64,000 nt of DNA from Xanthoparmelia taractica (GCA_033085395.1 JANQBS010000044.1:124001-188000); one strand, 5' to 3'. Counted from the first letter of the stretch, positions 1-11,953 are shown. Notes: a model not told the origin generated them from the letters alone. Numbers and translations are program-made.

Positions 1-87
1 AAGGCGAGCAATGTCGGTAGGAAGGACGGAGACGGGCTGCGAGACGGGGATGAGCTTTCGAGGCCTTGCCTCGACCGGTTCTGTCAT
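1..87 (-). CDS. 5' end of an unidentified gene running off the left edge (partial)
   Basis: On the minus strand an open frame runs from a stop near base 224 to the window edge. The first ATG in it is at 87 and gives 29 codons beginning MTEPVEARPRKLIPVSQPVS. The basic, proline-containing start resembles the disordered N-terminus of a fungal regulatory protein, but no domain is visible. The frame is also open upstream of the ATG (to about 221), so the true start could lie further right. I do not recognise the protein. The opposite strand is open as well, so this is only a likely call. Confidence 0.35.
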   Translation of the reverse strand, partial: MTEPVEARPRKLIPVSQPVSVLPTDIARL

Positions 88-223
88 ATTGGACGAAGCA
101 TTATTGTTGTTGTCTAGCGACAGTTCGATTGATGCAAGTTCAGAGTGTATGGATTTCAGAGGTGAACTAGGCCGAGTTGGGATCGCCAGCGGCAATGTCA
201 CCTTCTTAACCCTACCTTAAGAC

Positions 224-3200
224 GAGTCGAGATGTATAACTCAAGGTATAGCTAATCTTGTCTCAGATCGGGTTGGATACTTAATCCTATGTTAACTTAA
301 GAACTATACTTATATGACTAGATCGTAGAGTAATCCTCCTGCTGGACCGATTTAGAGTAAGGTCATGTATATTGCTACGAAGTTGTTGCAAATTCGAAAC
401 ATGTAATTTGCACCAAACGACGATACTACTATGACACACTTATGTCTTTATATGAGATTACTGGATGAGATGTGATTTGGTCCCAAAAGACCAGATACGA
501 AAGGGGAACTAGAGAACGGAAATTGTAGCCCTTTTCGAGGTAAAGGATGCTGCTGCTCCTCTGCACATATTCCGCATGATTAGCCAACCCGAGAACTCCG
601 TTCCATTCGAAATTGTCGAATGAGCTTCATTGATTGTAAAGAGACAGCAGAAGCTAATGGAGATTTGGTCTTCTTCTGGACCGAGCATCATGAATGCGAT
701 CTTGTGTTCTTTGCCTTTGCTCTCCCCTAACTTCTGTCAGCCCGTTCTTTGCAAATGAAGAGACTCAACAGCATCGATGTCATCATCCTCAAAAGTTTTC
801 TGTTCGCTCCTGCTCCACCGGGCTAGTAGGTCCATGGAGCAAGATATGTGCAGCTCTTCGGCTCGTACGACAGCGCGTCCTTTTTTTTGGCTCGTCAGCA
901 CTGTTTGCGCTGCTCTTGGATCCCCGAGAGATTCTCGCGGTCTCCACATAGAAACTCTAGAAAGAACGTGAGTCTGAATGAGCATCAGCTTGTAAAAGAA
1001 ACTTCGTCCATCTGCAGGAGGCCTGAATTCTGTGCTGGCTCAGCCATGCCTCCCTTGTTGTCGTTCCTACCCCTCCACAACATCCACCCTCCTCCACATC
1101 CCCACTACTGAAATTCCACCTCCCACCACCTCCCCATCCCCTAACCCTACATACCACGCTTCCAGCCCGCTCTACCCAAGCGCAAGCACGAGGTTTTTCC
1201 ATACTCGGAAAGTTCGTATCCTGCACCATCATCCCCATATTTCTCCCCGCAAATGCCAACGCGGCCTCTCTAGAACCCTCTAATACTCCTTCCCCCTAAA
1301 CTCTCTCATATTAACCAATCGCCCAATCTTCAAATACACCTCCTTTCCGTCCCAAATGCTACTACTTTAATAATTAGGTCCAGCAACATCGGGGATGGGT
1401 TTGTGCAGGGACAATTGCCGGAACTTTATTGTCTATCTCGATGTGTTTGAAGAGGTGTGAATGACCCAAGGAACACTGAAAGCGTCGTCGGCGGGGAGTT
1501 CTTCGGCTACGGAACATTTCTGCTCAAGGACGAAGATGGAAGCGCGGATGGGAATGGCATTGATGAATAGCTGTGGGGTGGAAGGTGTGGAGAGCGAGGA
1601 GGGATTGGACTGGGGCGAGAGGATAGCGTCGTGATGACTTTGATGGGACAGTCAGAATCTGCAATTGCGTGAAGGAAGCATAGGCTCGGTCATTCCGACC
1701 AGGAGAAAAGAGTAACAATTCATGCTGTAAATCCAGGCCATGATCCTGTTCCATATCACAGTGAAGATGGTACGACAGCCCTAACCCTACACATAAGTGC
1801 TGCAGCTGACTTCAATAGCTTAAACCCCAACGATCTTAGCAGTAATAACAAAGGCCTACCTTTCTTATAAGCTAAAGGATACAAGCACGATTTAGGCTTG
1901 AGCAACGTTCCATAAGCACGAGGCTTGTCCATCAAACCCACGCAACGAGTCATTGTCATGGACGATTTCGACACGGGGTCCAGACGAGAAGAGCGGAAAT
2001 TGGTCCATAGGGTTGCGCATAAGGATCGAGTGATGGATGGTTGCAGTTGCGCGATTTTATCAGGGGGGCTACTGTTAGCAATGTCTATGTTTCTACCATT
2101 GGTCGCAGGATGATCGGACAACAAGATGATTGGGTATACACAAGAGCATCTCGATCCTTTGAGAAATCCGTGTGCGATGGTGGGTAAAACAGGGATGTAT
2201 TATCTGCAGCCTGCCTTGCCTATGCAAGAGCTGAAACTAGCGCGGGGTCCTGACGTTCGATATTGTGTCCAGGTATATCCCAAAATTGCCCCAAGTATGG
2301 AGTACGAATGATGACCCATCGGAGAGTCTCCCCTAGCAATAATTCAATACTCTCGACCGAGCTCCTACGTCTTGTATAAGCCTATCAGTTCAGAAGCGAA
2401 GCAAAGCAAGTGTTGTAGCTTATTAATGGGACGACTGATACTCTGCTGGAGTCTCCCAAATTACTCCCCTGCCCTTGATGGCCCACCCGATGATCGATCA
2501 TACAACCAGCCAAAGTGGAAGGGGACTGTAGGGAAACCATGTTTGGAAGCACGCAGCTGCACGATGGATTGAATACTCTTTATACCTGCTTTGCATGCTG
2601 ACCGCATGTGTCATCAAAGTACAGACACAAGTGGGACAGTAGTCTACATCCAGTCCGCACCTCACACGGATACGCAGACCGAACTGAAGGAGATCAATGG
2701 TTACAAGACAGGCCTAGGCAGCAGATTGGTAGCGTGATTAAGCCGTAGCAAAACGCCATGTCCCCATTTCCGGGTTGATATAGACGTATCATTGATTCGT
2801 GCGGCTAACGCACCTTCTCTCTTTCCATCTCGACGTAGTGTCGAAACACGTTACTATTTTCAAAGGCTCTTGTGATAGGATTATGCTCCTTATTCACCTA
2901 ACATTTGGAGATACCATACTACTCCGTATTGGTTCGGATCTAGCTTTGATCGTCATTGCGTTCCCTAACGTAGACTTCTTGCAGGCAAATCAGGCAAAGC
3001 CAGGAAAACATCAATGAACAGTTATAAGCTTCAGCTGAAAAATGTAAAGCAAGATCGACGAGCGCACTACTCTATGCGAACCCAGAGCTACCACTTTTGA
3101 CCTGGGGGATACATAGGATAGGTGAACAGCTACGTGATTAACTCTCGCTTGAAGGACCGAAACCCCTCTTGCTAGGAAATGCGTCCGGTGTGCAGGCTGA

Positions 3201-3462
3201 ATAGCTTGAGGAGTCCAGGATAACTTCCTCCGCGTGTGGAGTTTGAGGCGAAGTGACGCTATGAGACCCAAACACGTCAGTATGGGCTTTGTATCTTACT
3301 GCGTTATCTGGTAAGACCATCGAAGAGTTGGTGAGGAGGGATACGGGACGGCGTTATGACCTGCCACTATACTCCTTGTATTGGTCCTGCATGTGATGCT
3401 CTAGCTTGTGCTTCTTTCACGTCGTCCTGCTGCTTACCAGTATCGCGATGGAGACAGGATAT
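224..3462. other. gene-poor intergenic DNA
   Basis: About 3.2 kb with many short overlapping frames and no recognisable domain or plausible exon chain. A C-rich pyrimidine tract occupies about 1060-1170. I see no RNA gene. The right limit is the target-site duplication of the transposon at 3463. Confidence 0.6.
3455..3462. repeat. 8-bp target-site duplication, left copy
   Basis: CAGGATAT directly before the left terminal inverted repeat; the identical octamer is at 4057-4064. Confidence 0.85.
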
Positions 3463-4056
3463 CAACGTGCCCAATAGTCCTAATAGTCCGTCCAGATACC
3501 TAGACTAGTCCGAAATGAAGCTATTTACACAGTCCACAGTCCGTCCAAAATCTGGACCGTCCAACTCGATTTGGACTAGTCCAACTAGTAGTCCATAGCC
3601 TCTTCTAGAGCGGGGCCTTTTTTTGAAGCCCTTGACTGTTGGTGGGACAGGAGGTTTTCGAGTAGCGCGATTGCGAGGGGCCTTATGAGCATGCTCGGAG
3701 GAGGCGGCGATACTAAATGGGTTCATTTTGATAGAAAGTGTATCTGATTGGTCATCGTTATCATTTGTAGGTGTCATGGTGACGTGAGTGTTGAAGAAGA
3801 ATTATTTGTGTTGACTTGGTGGGTTGGATTTGAAGATTATTTCTCTACTTGCTACTAAAAATACGCAGTCGTGATCAGATATTCAACACAAAAATTCTAA
3901 AACACCATTACCACCAATCATCATCAATCTACTTTCAGACTATTAGTCCAACCAGTCCGTCCAACACCTGGACTAGTCTATGAACCGTTTAATATATTAG
4001 TGAGCTAGTCTAGGACTAATAGTCCGGCTGGACTAGTCGGAATATTGGGCACGTTG
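3463..4056. mobile_element. non-autonomous hAT-like DNA transposon (miniature element)
   Basis: The element starts with CAACGTGCCCAATA at 3463 and ends with the exact reverse complement TATTGGGCACGTTG at 4056, a 14-bp perfect terminal inverted repeat that continues imperfectly. It is flanked on both sides by the same 8 bases, CAGGATAT (3455-3462 and 4057-4064). An 8-bp target duplication with short terminal inverted repeats is the hallmark of the hAT superfamily. The sub-terminal regions are filled with short motifs of the types AGTCCGTCCA and GACTAGTC in both orientations, as expected for transposase binding sites. At 594 bp it cannot encode a full hAT transposase (usually 600-800 residues). 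A 90-codon minus-strand frame at 3505-3777 is basic and proline-rich and may be the remnant of a transposase N-terminus. Confidence 0.85.
3505..3777 (-). pseudogene. possible remnant of transposase N-terminus inside the hAT-like element
   Basis: A 90-codon ATG-initiated frame, acidic at first and then rich in Lys, Arg and Pro. No BED finger or DDE motif is visible. Its 3' part runs into the left sub-terminal repeats, so it is at most a truncated leftover. It may be non-coding. Confidence 0.25.
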
Positions 4057-4064
4057 CAGGATAT
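4057..4064. repeat. 8-bp target-site duplication, right copy
   Basis: CAGGATAT directly after the right terminal inverted repeat, identical to 3455-3462. The empty site can be read by removing the element and one copy. Confidence 0.85.
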
Positions 4065-4752
4065 AGTCACCTTTAGCAACAGTGTAGCTTACCATTGTAT
4101 TCTTTCGCGCCTACCAATTGCGTAACGATAGTCTTGGTTATTCTCCATGCACACGAATTTGATAAGATGAGATACAATCCTTCTGCATGATCGCTGCTCC
4201 ACATCACCACGAAATGCTAAGTCTAGTAAGGATCCAATTCGATGAAGTAGTCGTTGCACATAGCCATCAGAGCAAGGTTGTCAGGGTCTGATCAGGCTCT
4301 GCAGCCCTCTTCTGCGTCCCCGCTAAGTAACATCTTCGCTCATGCTTTCTCGCCTACCTATATTTATTCCGAAACAAGGAAATCAAGTGTTTTGACCCGG
4401 CCAGCACCTAAAGCAAGTACTAAGAGGCCCAATGCGGTCTTCTACGACTGCACATGCCAGCCAGCTCTCAAGATCTGAGCGATGGGGCTTTGGAGCAACA
4501 AGACGCGCAAAACAAAGGAGCGGGTGAAAGGGTGAAAGAGGCACGCAATGAGAGGAAGAGTTAATGGAGGGCAGCGTGCAAATTGATGAAGCGACGTCCA
4601 TTGCACGGCCTTCCCAGTCTAATTCGTCTCTTGACTCAGCCTTTCTATTATCCAGAGGTCATTCGATTAAAACTGCACACCTCATAGACAGCCCGCTTGA
4701 GCTGCTCGAAAGCCACAAACGTTGAAAGATTTAAGGACGGTGCAGGGGATTT

Positions 4753-5720
4753 CTATGCGCGTACCTTTTCTCCTTCGACTCCTTGGAGTTTATTGAAGCC
4801 AAACATCCTCGAGACGATCCATTCCACAACAGTTTGCGGAAGAATCAAGCTCAGCCATCGTACAGTTCCAGCGCTTCCTCCTGCCCAGATCGTTTTTGTC
4901 CTCCACAGCCATCCCTCTGCTACAAGTACCTTCTTGACAACTTCCTTTGCGTATAGTTCTGTCTCCATCCCCACCTCCTGGCTATGTATCTGCCTCTTCT
5001 GGTAGTCGTCTTCGAGTTCCTTATATGCGCTGTCCTCTTGCAAGCTCCTCTTTACCCTTGCAATTCGACTCTTAACCCCACCGGTTACGACGGTGATGAC
5101 GTGGACACCTAAGGGGGCTACTTCGATGCGGAGCGCTGCGCTGTATGAATGAAGCGCGGCCTTTGAAGCATTATAAATGGACCCCCAAGCGTAAGGGAAA
5201 CAGCCGGCGACAGAACCGATCTGGACGATGGTTCCCTGGGATTGACGGAGAAGCGGCATGAAAGCTTGACAAAGGCGGACGACGGCAAAGAAATTGGTAG
5301 CGAACACTGATTCCATTTCAGCGAAATCGGCTTCGATGGCAGGGACAGCGTAATCTGGACACTGTAAACACACTTATGAGACTGCTTGTGAGGGACCTGC
5401 TCACTCCTCCCAGCATTGTTGATCAAGTAATCCAGTCCCCCACCTGTTTGTTCTTTCACCTTCTCTTTGCAGGAATGGATGCTTTTTACTTGATCAACCT
5501 CCAGACTAAGGGTTACGATACCCAGGTCTGCCAAATCCCGAATCGTTTCAGCTCTTCTTGCTGTAGCGAGAACTCGCAAGCCTTTGGCATGAAATTCGCG
5601 AGCAAGAGCGTTACCAATGCCTCCAGGACTACAGCTGTCGCGTCAATCAGAAGGAAGATTGTTGACAGAGGATGAGAGACTTTACCCAGTTATTAGTACA
5701 CTTTTGCGAGAATCTGCCAT
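4753..5720 (-). CDS. short-chain dehydrogenase, AYR1-like acyl-DHAP reductase
   Basis: Three exons: 5720-5686, 5634-5405 and 5354-4753, giving 288 residues (yeast Ayr1 is about 297). The joined protein has the classical SDR cofactor motif TGCSPGGIG at residues 11-19, NNAG at 84-87, catalytic Ser136, and Tyr149-x3-Lys153 (YNASK). Intron 2 was placed so that the product reads NNAGRNYAVPA, which continues the family alignment; a nearby alternative acceptor breaks it. Family knowledge: Ayr1 reduces 1-acyl-dihydroxyacetone phosphate with NADPH at the ER and lipid droplets on the way to phosphatidic acid, and some homologues also act on other lipids. The hydrophobic C-terminal third fits membrane or droplet association. 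It stands alone, so substrate assignment rests on family resemblance. Confidence 0.85.
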
Positions 5721-7081
5721 TGCAGCCATTTGTCTGTGTGACGAGACAAGATGTGGAAGGGTGGATTAAAAAGTGCTAGGAAATTACATGCACGGTCCAT
5801 GCAAAGAGTCACATGTGTGTGTTACCGAGGTGTCTTGATTGCAACGGCTGAGAACTCTGCCTCAGACCTCCGAAGGTCGAATTCGGATTATAATAGGCAG
5901 TCTTAGCGATGAGCCATGCATTATGTTATGTTCACTTTCTGCACGTCTGTACAGTACCGGGAGGGTGAGAAAAGCGTGTCTTGCTGTCTATACAGTACTT
6001 CTGATATCAGAACCTAAAACCAACTCGATACGTAGTAATTGCATAACGTAAGGACCTTTTTAGAGCCTCAAACGTGGAATGATTGGTCGCGCATGTATGT
6101 TCTGCTGGATATGGCTAGATCAATATTAGCTGACACCTGAAATTATCTACCCCGACTTTTTGGTAACGAGCCATTGGAGGAACACAGGATGGAAATGCGC
6201 CAGCACGTGGCACAGCAACTTGTGCATACGAAGTATGCCGAGAGGGACAGCATGTTGCATTGCACATATTATCACCCCATCATCGTACCGCCATTCGCCC
6301 TTGAATACCTGTCGTATCGAGATTATGCATCTACAGCCTTTGCAGCAACTGGTGCGGCAATACGACAGTCGAATGCGCTAGCAAGCAGTCGCACTCAGGT
6401 ACGACTGAACAGGCATGATCTTCAATATAAGAATGCAGACTATTGTGGAAGCAACGCTCCACGTGGAAGCACACGCACGGGACAGCATGTGACAAAAAGG
6501 CCCGTAACCTCCTTACTTGCTGCATTCGGAGAGCTCACATACTACGAAGTACACGTTCCAGCTGCTCCCATGCCGTGTTTCCTAGCCTTACTGCAGTCAG
6601 ACGGCTTTGGATGTAACATAAGTCGATGCATTGCAGAAGGACTGAATTTGCACTTGCTCCACTTTTGGCGTGTGCTAACACTCATATTGCTTACCTTTGC
6701 CCACTGAACTCAGTAACAGAGAGGGGCACAGTATCATCGTTCATGTGTACACTGCTACTGTGTCTCTCAATGAGCAACAGGTAGATCCGGATCAGAGCTC
6801 GATAGGTGCATGCATCCCTTTAACAGAGCCAGTGGCATCACAGCTTCAGTAAAGACCAATACGTCTGAGCCGCAAACATGCAGACTGTGGAGTCGCGCTT
6901 CCAGTTGAAGAAACGATGGCAAGTCAGTCCTCGACCTCGAGGTTTATCTGAGTTCCTGGAGGCTCCTCGATATAGAACTGGATATATAAATTGCCAGATT
7001 CCAGTTAGGCGTAGGTGCTCCTCGTCTCAAACGTCTTCCACCTACTAGGAAAAGGAGAAGCACTGCCCTTCTTCTGTGAAT
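5721..7081. other. intergenic DNA between the AYR1-like and rhodopsin-domain genes
   Basis: Contains one long plus-strand frame (6174-6707, 177 codons) without recognisable domain, signal or splice structure, which I do not call. The last 100 bases carry an AT-rich TATATAAATT stretch near 6981 that could be a core promoter for the gene at 7082. Confidence 0.4.
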
Positions 7082-8462
7082 ATGGATCTCCTCACCCATT
7101 TCCCAGCCTTAGCTCCTCCTGCAGGTGTCACTCCCAATTTCATCAACCCTCAGTCTCAAGCCCTGATGGTCATCGTTACGAGTATACTTTGTCTGGTCTT
7201 AATCATACTCATCTCTTTACTGCGTTTCTATACGAACCTGTGGATCAAAAATTCGCTAAAAGCGGACGATAGTAAGTACCAATAAGCAGGTTTGGACACG
7301 AACCGCTAACAGAAACAGTTGTGTGTGCATTCGCTGTCGTAGGTCATCGCTGTTTACTCTACTAGCCATGATCCTTCTTTGAACTAGTTTGCTAGGCTGG
7401 TACCATAGCATACACTGCGGTTGTTCTATCGTGTACGCTTCGGAACTCATTGATTGACGTCAGAGATACTGATTCATAATAGCTGTGAATGTTACTGGCC
7501 GTCATCAATGGGATGTCCCGATCTTGCCCAACGTGCCAGCATTCCTGCGCGTAAGTCTCCCTGAATGGACGCATTTTAGAACTCGTATCTAACGAGGCTT
7601 CCAATCAGAAAATGATTATAGTTATAGACCTGCTGTACGGTCCGATTGCATTCTGCGCCAAGCTATCGCTCTTCTTACTTTACTACCGTCTCTTCGCCCG
7701 ACATCAATGGATCCGGTACTTGGTCTACCTTGGCATAGGCTCTGCTGCTGCAATGTATACGGTGGGCATGATCGTATATGGCTACCTGTGCCTCCCTCGC
7801 CGCGGACAAAGCTGGATCGAGGCTGGTCTTTCTTCACGATGCCACAAACAGTTCATCATGGTTGGCTACGTCCGAGGTCCCTTTAACGTTCTTAGCGATC
7901 TGTATTTACTTTTGCTGCCACTACCAGCGGTATGGCAGCTACACCTACCTCTACGAAAGAGACTTGGGATAGCTGGGATCTTCTTGACTGGATCTTTGTG
8001 AGTGGCGAATCTCATGTCATTATGAGATGCTAACTGGGTACACAGCGCTTGTATCGCGAGTATCTTCGGCTTGTACTTTCGGGTCCAACTTTATAAGTCC
8101 CCAGATCTTACGTGGAACTTGGCCCCTGTTCTCGCCACATTGTAAGTACTGCAATGGTCTTACTAGCACCCAATATGCTAAAGCACCCTAGGGTCATTGA
8201 GCTGAACGTAGGCACAATTTGTGCCTCCCTTCCTTTTCTACCTGCGTTCTATCATCACCACCGCTTGAAGCCCTCTCAGGTGGCTGCACTCAAGACCATT
8301 ACAAACAAGATCAAGCCCTTCAGGTCAAGCCGCAAGATGAGAGATGATCGCTTGGAGACCGGCCTTCTAGGATCAGCCCAAGGAGAAGGCAAATTTCTTA
8401 AATCCGGCGACCTGTCTAACATTACTGGGACGACCGATACGACTCAACTAACGGAGAAATAA
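7082..8462 (+). CDS. fungal rhodopsin-domain integral membrane protein
   Basis: Seven exons reconstructed: 7082-7271, 7319-7338, 7396-7432, 7483-7550, 7609-7997, 8046-8141 and 8192-8462, giving 356 residues in one frame. The product shows several hydrophobic helices: one near residues 23-45, others spread to about 265, then a polar C-terminal tail. Family landmarks are visible: an N-terminal helix ending in WIKNSLKADD, a GRHQWDV motif after the third helix, and TWNLAPVLATLVIELNVG before the last helix, a stretch conserved in the fungal rhodopsin-domain family that also includes PTH11-like receptors. The molecular function of this family is mostly unknown. Exons 2 and 3 are only 20 and 37 nt and are the least certain part. 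There is no CFEM domain. Confidence 0.75.
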
Positions 8463-9708
8463 TCCATTCGTGTGGATTACCGATGAAAGCAAGGGATGGC
8501 AGAGCACCTTTCCCAAGGACCCCCGCTGCTTTAATGCCCCTCGATCACTTTTTGTATTATCAATAAACTCATGTGCGAGATCTGACGGCATCAACTGCGT
8601 TCAAGTCACATGATTCATAAATTCCTGTGCTCCGTTCCTCCATCAGTGGCCCCCCTCACCGTGCTCACTCACCCCCGAGCACCTCACCACCCAGAGCATC
8701 AATCGCCCCGCAGTAGTCGAGACCTAAAGTCTCTCATTCGATGAGCGTTGATCGCTTCCCTAGGTCCTCAGCGCAAACAGCTGCTCACTAGGCTATTCAA
8801 GCTACACCGACGATAGAACTTATTAAGCTCGCTGTCAAAGCACCCGTTCTCTCTGTGTCAGCGATATGAAATGTCCATCGTTTATCAGTGCCTACTGTTA
8901 CCCCCGAGTCCCTCAGCGCCTCAAAACATGCACAACCAAGAGACAGCCGAGTCCCTTTGGAAGAAGCGGTTTCCCCAACTCATTAGCTACATGGCTTCTG
9001 ATGATCAACCGGTTCAGAACAAATCGTCGGGTTAAAGCCCACCCGCTTATCGGACCTTCTAAGGTTCCGAAGTATTGCGACTAAAACCATACCGAGGGAG
9101 CTGGGTAATCAAAGACTTTAGGCTGGGCATTTCATTTCCACAAGTACGCTAGAGACGGAGAGAGGCTAGCTGGCTTGTCATGAGCTGGGATTTGTTCGCT
9201 ATGGGATAATACAGTCCATCAAGAAGGCGCGACGAGAGTTGTAGTAGCTGACTCGGCCCAAAGGGCATCGTGTACCCTTTCTGCCTTTTGGCGGTGACCA
9301 AATCAGTTAAGAGGTTCACTGCTCTGCAAAATTGCTCGAGGAAATTATGCTTGTAGAAATGCCGTTCGTGCTCTGGGGAACCGGAGACTTCAGTCATTGG
9401 ACATTGCTTCCGGGAGGTCTCGGGCTCATTCTGCGCCTGGGGTATAGATTAGTCGCTATGAAACATGAAAAGATATTTGATACTATCTTGCTGCGTAGAG
9501 AGAGGCACTTAAGAGCTTCTTGCGAACTTCCTTATTTTAAATAAGAATGTTCATATTAGGAGACATGGATTGACTGGTACAGACGGGAGAGTAGAATCAG
9601 TGGTTACTCCGAACTCTTGTCGACCTATTAATCCAGTCTATCTTTCATCGACTACGCATATCATTTCCCAGCCTCGTTCCGTTTTCGTCGTTATCTAAAC
9701 TCCCTGTC
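8463..9708. other. intergenic DNA
   Basis: About 1.2 kb without a supportable gene. Short frames on both strands have no domain or exon continuity. Confidence 0.5.
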
Positions 9709-10735
9709 ATGTCCTCACCGCCCATGACTATCATCGTGGGCGCTGGTCGGTGGTCTGATTCGCCACCTTTCAACTACAGTATAACACTTCATCGATCTGT
9801 TTACCAGCGGCTACTTCCCGTATTTCAAGTCAATTGGAATAGATTGATGGGAAAGTGCTCGATTGGTATACCTGGGGCTTAGATGGATTCAGTAACCCAC
9901 CACAACGACCTTCCGCCGCCATCGCGGAAGATCGGAAAGTATTCTCCGCGAATGTTTGGACATCAGATGGGAGCAGTCTCTCAAGAGTGTGCAATCCAAG
10001 GGATCTAACTGTTTTTAGACAACGAGCCCATGATGGAAAGTGACGCCCTTATTGGTGCCCATGGAGTTCATCAGCTGATCCGCAAGTCATTTCTTGCCAA
10101 TGTTAACCCCATGTTCTCCCTGAAGCTGTCTTCAATGGTAGACGCACGTTACGATACAATAATACCAGCATGGACTCCGGCCCCCCATGGCCGGCCAGGG
10201 GATACTTCGGGTTTTGTATAGAGGTTCGCCGTTTCAGGTGTACATAAAACGACTACCTGCAACAAGTCCATTTTGGCTGGATATATTCGCGCCCTGCATG
10301 TGTTAACGATGCACTGCATCAACCCCAAACCGGAGCAGACAGCATCCCAGAGGAGGTGTACGCTGAGTTGTCAGAGTAGAGCAGAAGCAGGTCGGGCCGC
10401 TATTCGCGGGATCCTTTGACAGCGAAAGGGTCCGCCGAGACAGAGTCGTGCATTGGTTGATGCGAAGCACCATTGTTCAATTGGGAGATATTCAGGGGCT
10501 TGCAGACCGAGCTGTTCGGCCGATTGGAGACACAGCCCAGCGAAGGGCAATTTTGGGTGGAGAGGCTGCGAACCAAGTTATCACAGATGCAATTGGTTTA
10601 GCAGAGCATCCTCTCCTACGTATCAACGTCTTCTAAGAGCGGGGTTTCCCGAGAAAAACCACCGAGTGGAGGATCGCCATTCCCAAGAACGAGAGGAGAC
10701 TCTATGAGATGCGCGGTCTAAGCCCAGCTTCGTCG
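9709..10735 (+). pseudogene. decayed FAD-dependent monooxygenase (UbiH/salicylate-hydroxylase type)
   Basis: Fragments of a flavoprotein monooxygenase lie in order but in different frames. At 9709 MTIIVGAG, then after a frame change VGGLI, resembles the N-terminal dinucleotide-binding GxGxxG. At about 10029 DALIGAHGVHQLIRKSF corresponds to the internal GADGVxSxxR region. At about 10500-10630 a segment with GDTAQ and GGEAANQVITDAIGLAE corresponds to the FAD-binding GDAAH...GQGAxQAIEDA motif. Frameshifts and stop codons separate them, and no set of plausible introns restores one frame by eye. Family knowledge: such enzymes hydroxylate aromatic or secondary-metabolite substrates with NAD(P)H and O2. 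Here the second FAD motif has lost the canonical His of GDAAH, which also argues for loss of function. Confidence 0.6.
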
Positions 10736-11357
10736 TGAGATTATCACTACTATGAAGCCGACGATATCCTAATACGTAAGAGAGTTAAAGCACCAGGCCA
10801 AGTACCTTAGGCGCTGGGCCCTGGTACTGGTGGTACTGTACCTTTAAAAGTTTCTCAGCTCAAGCCCTTTGAAAGGCAGGTGCATGTGCATTCAGTGGCG
10901 CATGCATAATTAATTGCATTAAACATTAAATTACTTTAATGCAGGGCTTTTTTTCCTGCCTTGGAGATGTTGGTAATGGGGTTTGATGGTGCCTACGAAA
11001 GTACCGCGGCTCACCCGACCTGCAAGAAAAAATAATAATAAAAAATGCAACATGTGCTCCTGCCCTGTATTTAATCAATATCATCCACTATCCAACTTTT
11101 GCCTCTCTACTATCTACTAAAACCACTTAACAGTTTCTACTTATCTCTGGTGACACAGTCTTCCAACACTCCATCTCCCATCACTTATCCTTTCATCATT
11201 CATCCATCCTTCCTACATCTAACCGTCATCTTACGCTTTGCTTACTTACTTACTTACTTCCTTACCTGCCTTGTCGCCCTTGCGCCAACTTTGATATAAC
11301 CATCTCACCTTACACACCTATCTATCCATACTCCCCCCTCAACCCCCGTCGCCCAAC
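10736..11357. other. intergenic DNA and upstream region of the AN1 gene
   Basis: Contains an AT-rich patch (10905-10943), then from about 11080 a strongly pyrimidine-biased stretch with a CTTA tetranucleotide run near 11238-11262. CT-rich tracts just before a start codon are typical of fungal promoters. No gene seen. Confidence 0.5.
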
Positions 11358-11953
11358 ATGCGCACTTCCCGCTCATCATCAAACGCCTCTTCCACATCAA
11401 CATCTTCATCCCCATCTTCTGACAACTTTCAGCTCTTCGTCAAGCTCCTATCCGGAGACAGTACGTCCACCATAAGCCCTAGGCAGCAGGGTATACACCA
11501 AAGCTAACCTACCAACAAGCCATCCCCCTGACCGTCCCTTCCGACACAACGATACCCACCCTCCGCCAACTCCTCTCATTACGGACGTCCGCCCCGACAT
11601 CAGACATCCGCCTCGTCCACGCCGGCAAGCATCTGACCTCCACCAATGCCCCATCCGACACATCCGCAACCCCAATCTCCGACCTCCTGCCCCGATCCTC
11701 GACCCTGCACATGGCGCTGCCCATCCGCGGCGGCATGCCCCCCAAGAAGATAAAATGCGCCTTCAAAGACTGCAAGGACGGCGCGCAGAGGATAGTGGGC
11801 GATTGCTCCTTCTGCCAAGGGCATTTCTGTGGCAAGCACAGGATGCTCGAGGATCACAAGTGCAGCGGGCTGGAGGACTGCAAGAAGGAGAGCCATGATC
11901 GGAACGCGGACACGTTGAATACCCAGAGAACGATGGCTGTCAAGGGCATCTAG
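11358..11953 (+). CDS. ubiquitin-like plus AN1 zinc-finger protein (TMC1-like)
   Basis: Two exons, 11358-11460 and 11520-11953, giving 178 residues. A serine-rich start is followed by a ubiquitin-like fold region (about residues 26-90: FQLFVKLLSGDTIPLTVPSD, then TTIPTLRQLL and IRLVHAGKHL). A C-terminal AN1 zinc finger follows at about 126-160 with the full ligand set: Cys-x4-Cys, Cys-x2-Cys, Cys-x2-His and His-x-Cys (KCAFKDC, CSFC, CGKH, HKC). AN1 proteins of this type, such as yeast Tmc1 and Cuz1, are linked to proteasome and Cdc48 function under arsenite or other proteotoxic stress; a role here is inferred from the domain pair only. The intron was placed by phase and restores TIPLTVPSD. Confidence 0.8.

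Noticed and set aside
1135..1790. CCCTAACCCTA-like motifs near 1139 and 1781 as possible telomeric repeats
   Set aside because: Only one and a half to two units each, isolated within ordinary sequence; not an array.
6174..6707. 177-codon plus-strand frame between the AYR1-like and rhodopsin-domain genes
   Set aside because: No domain, signal, or splice extension; the composition (many His, Cys and Arg spread evenly) looks like chance read-through.
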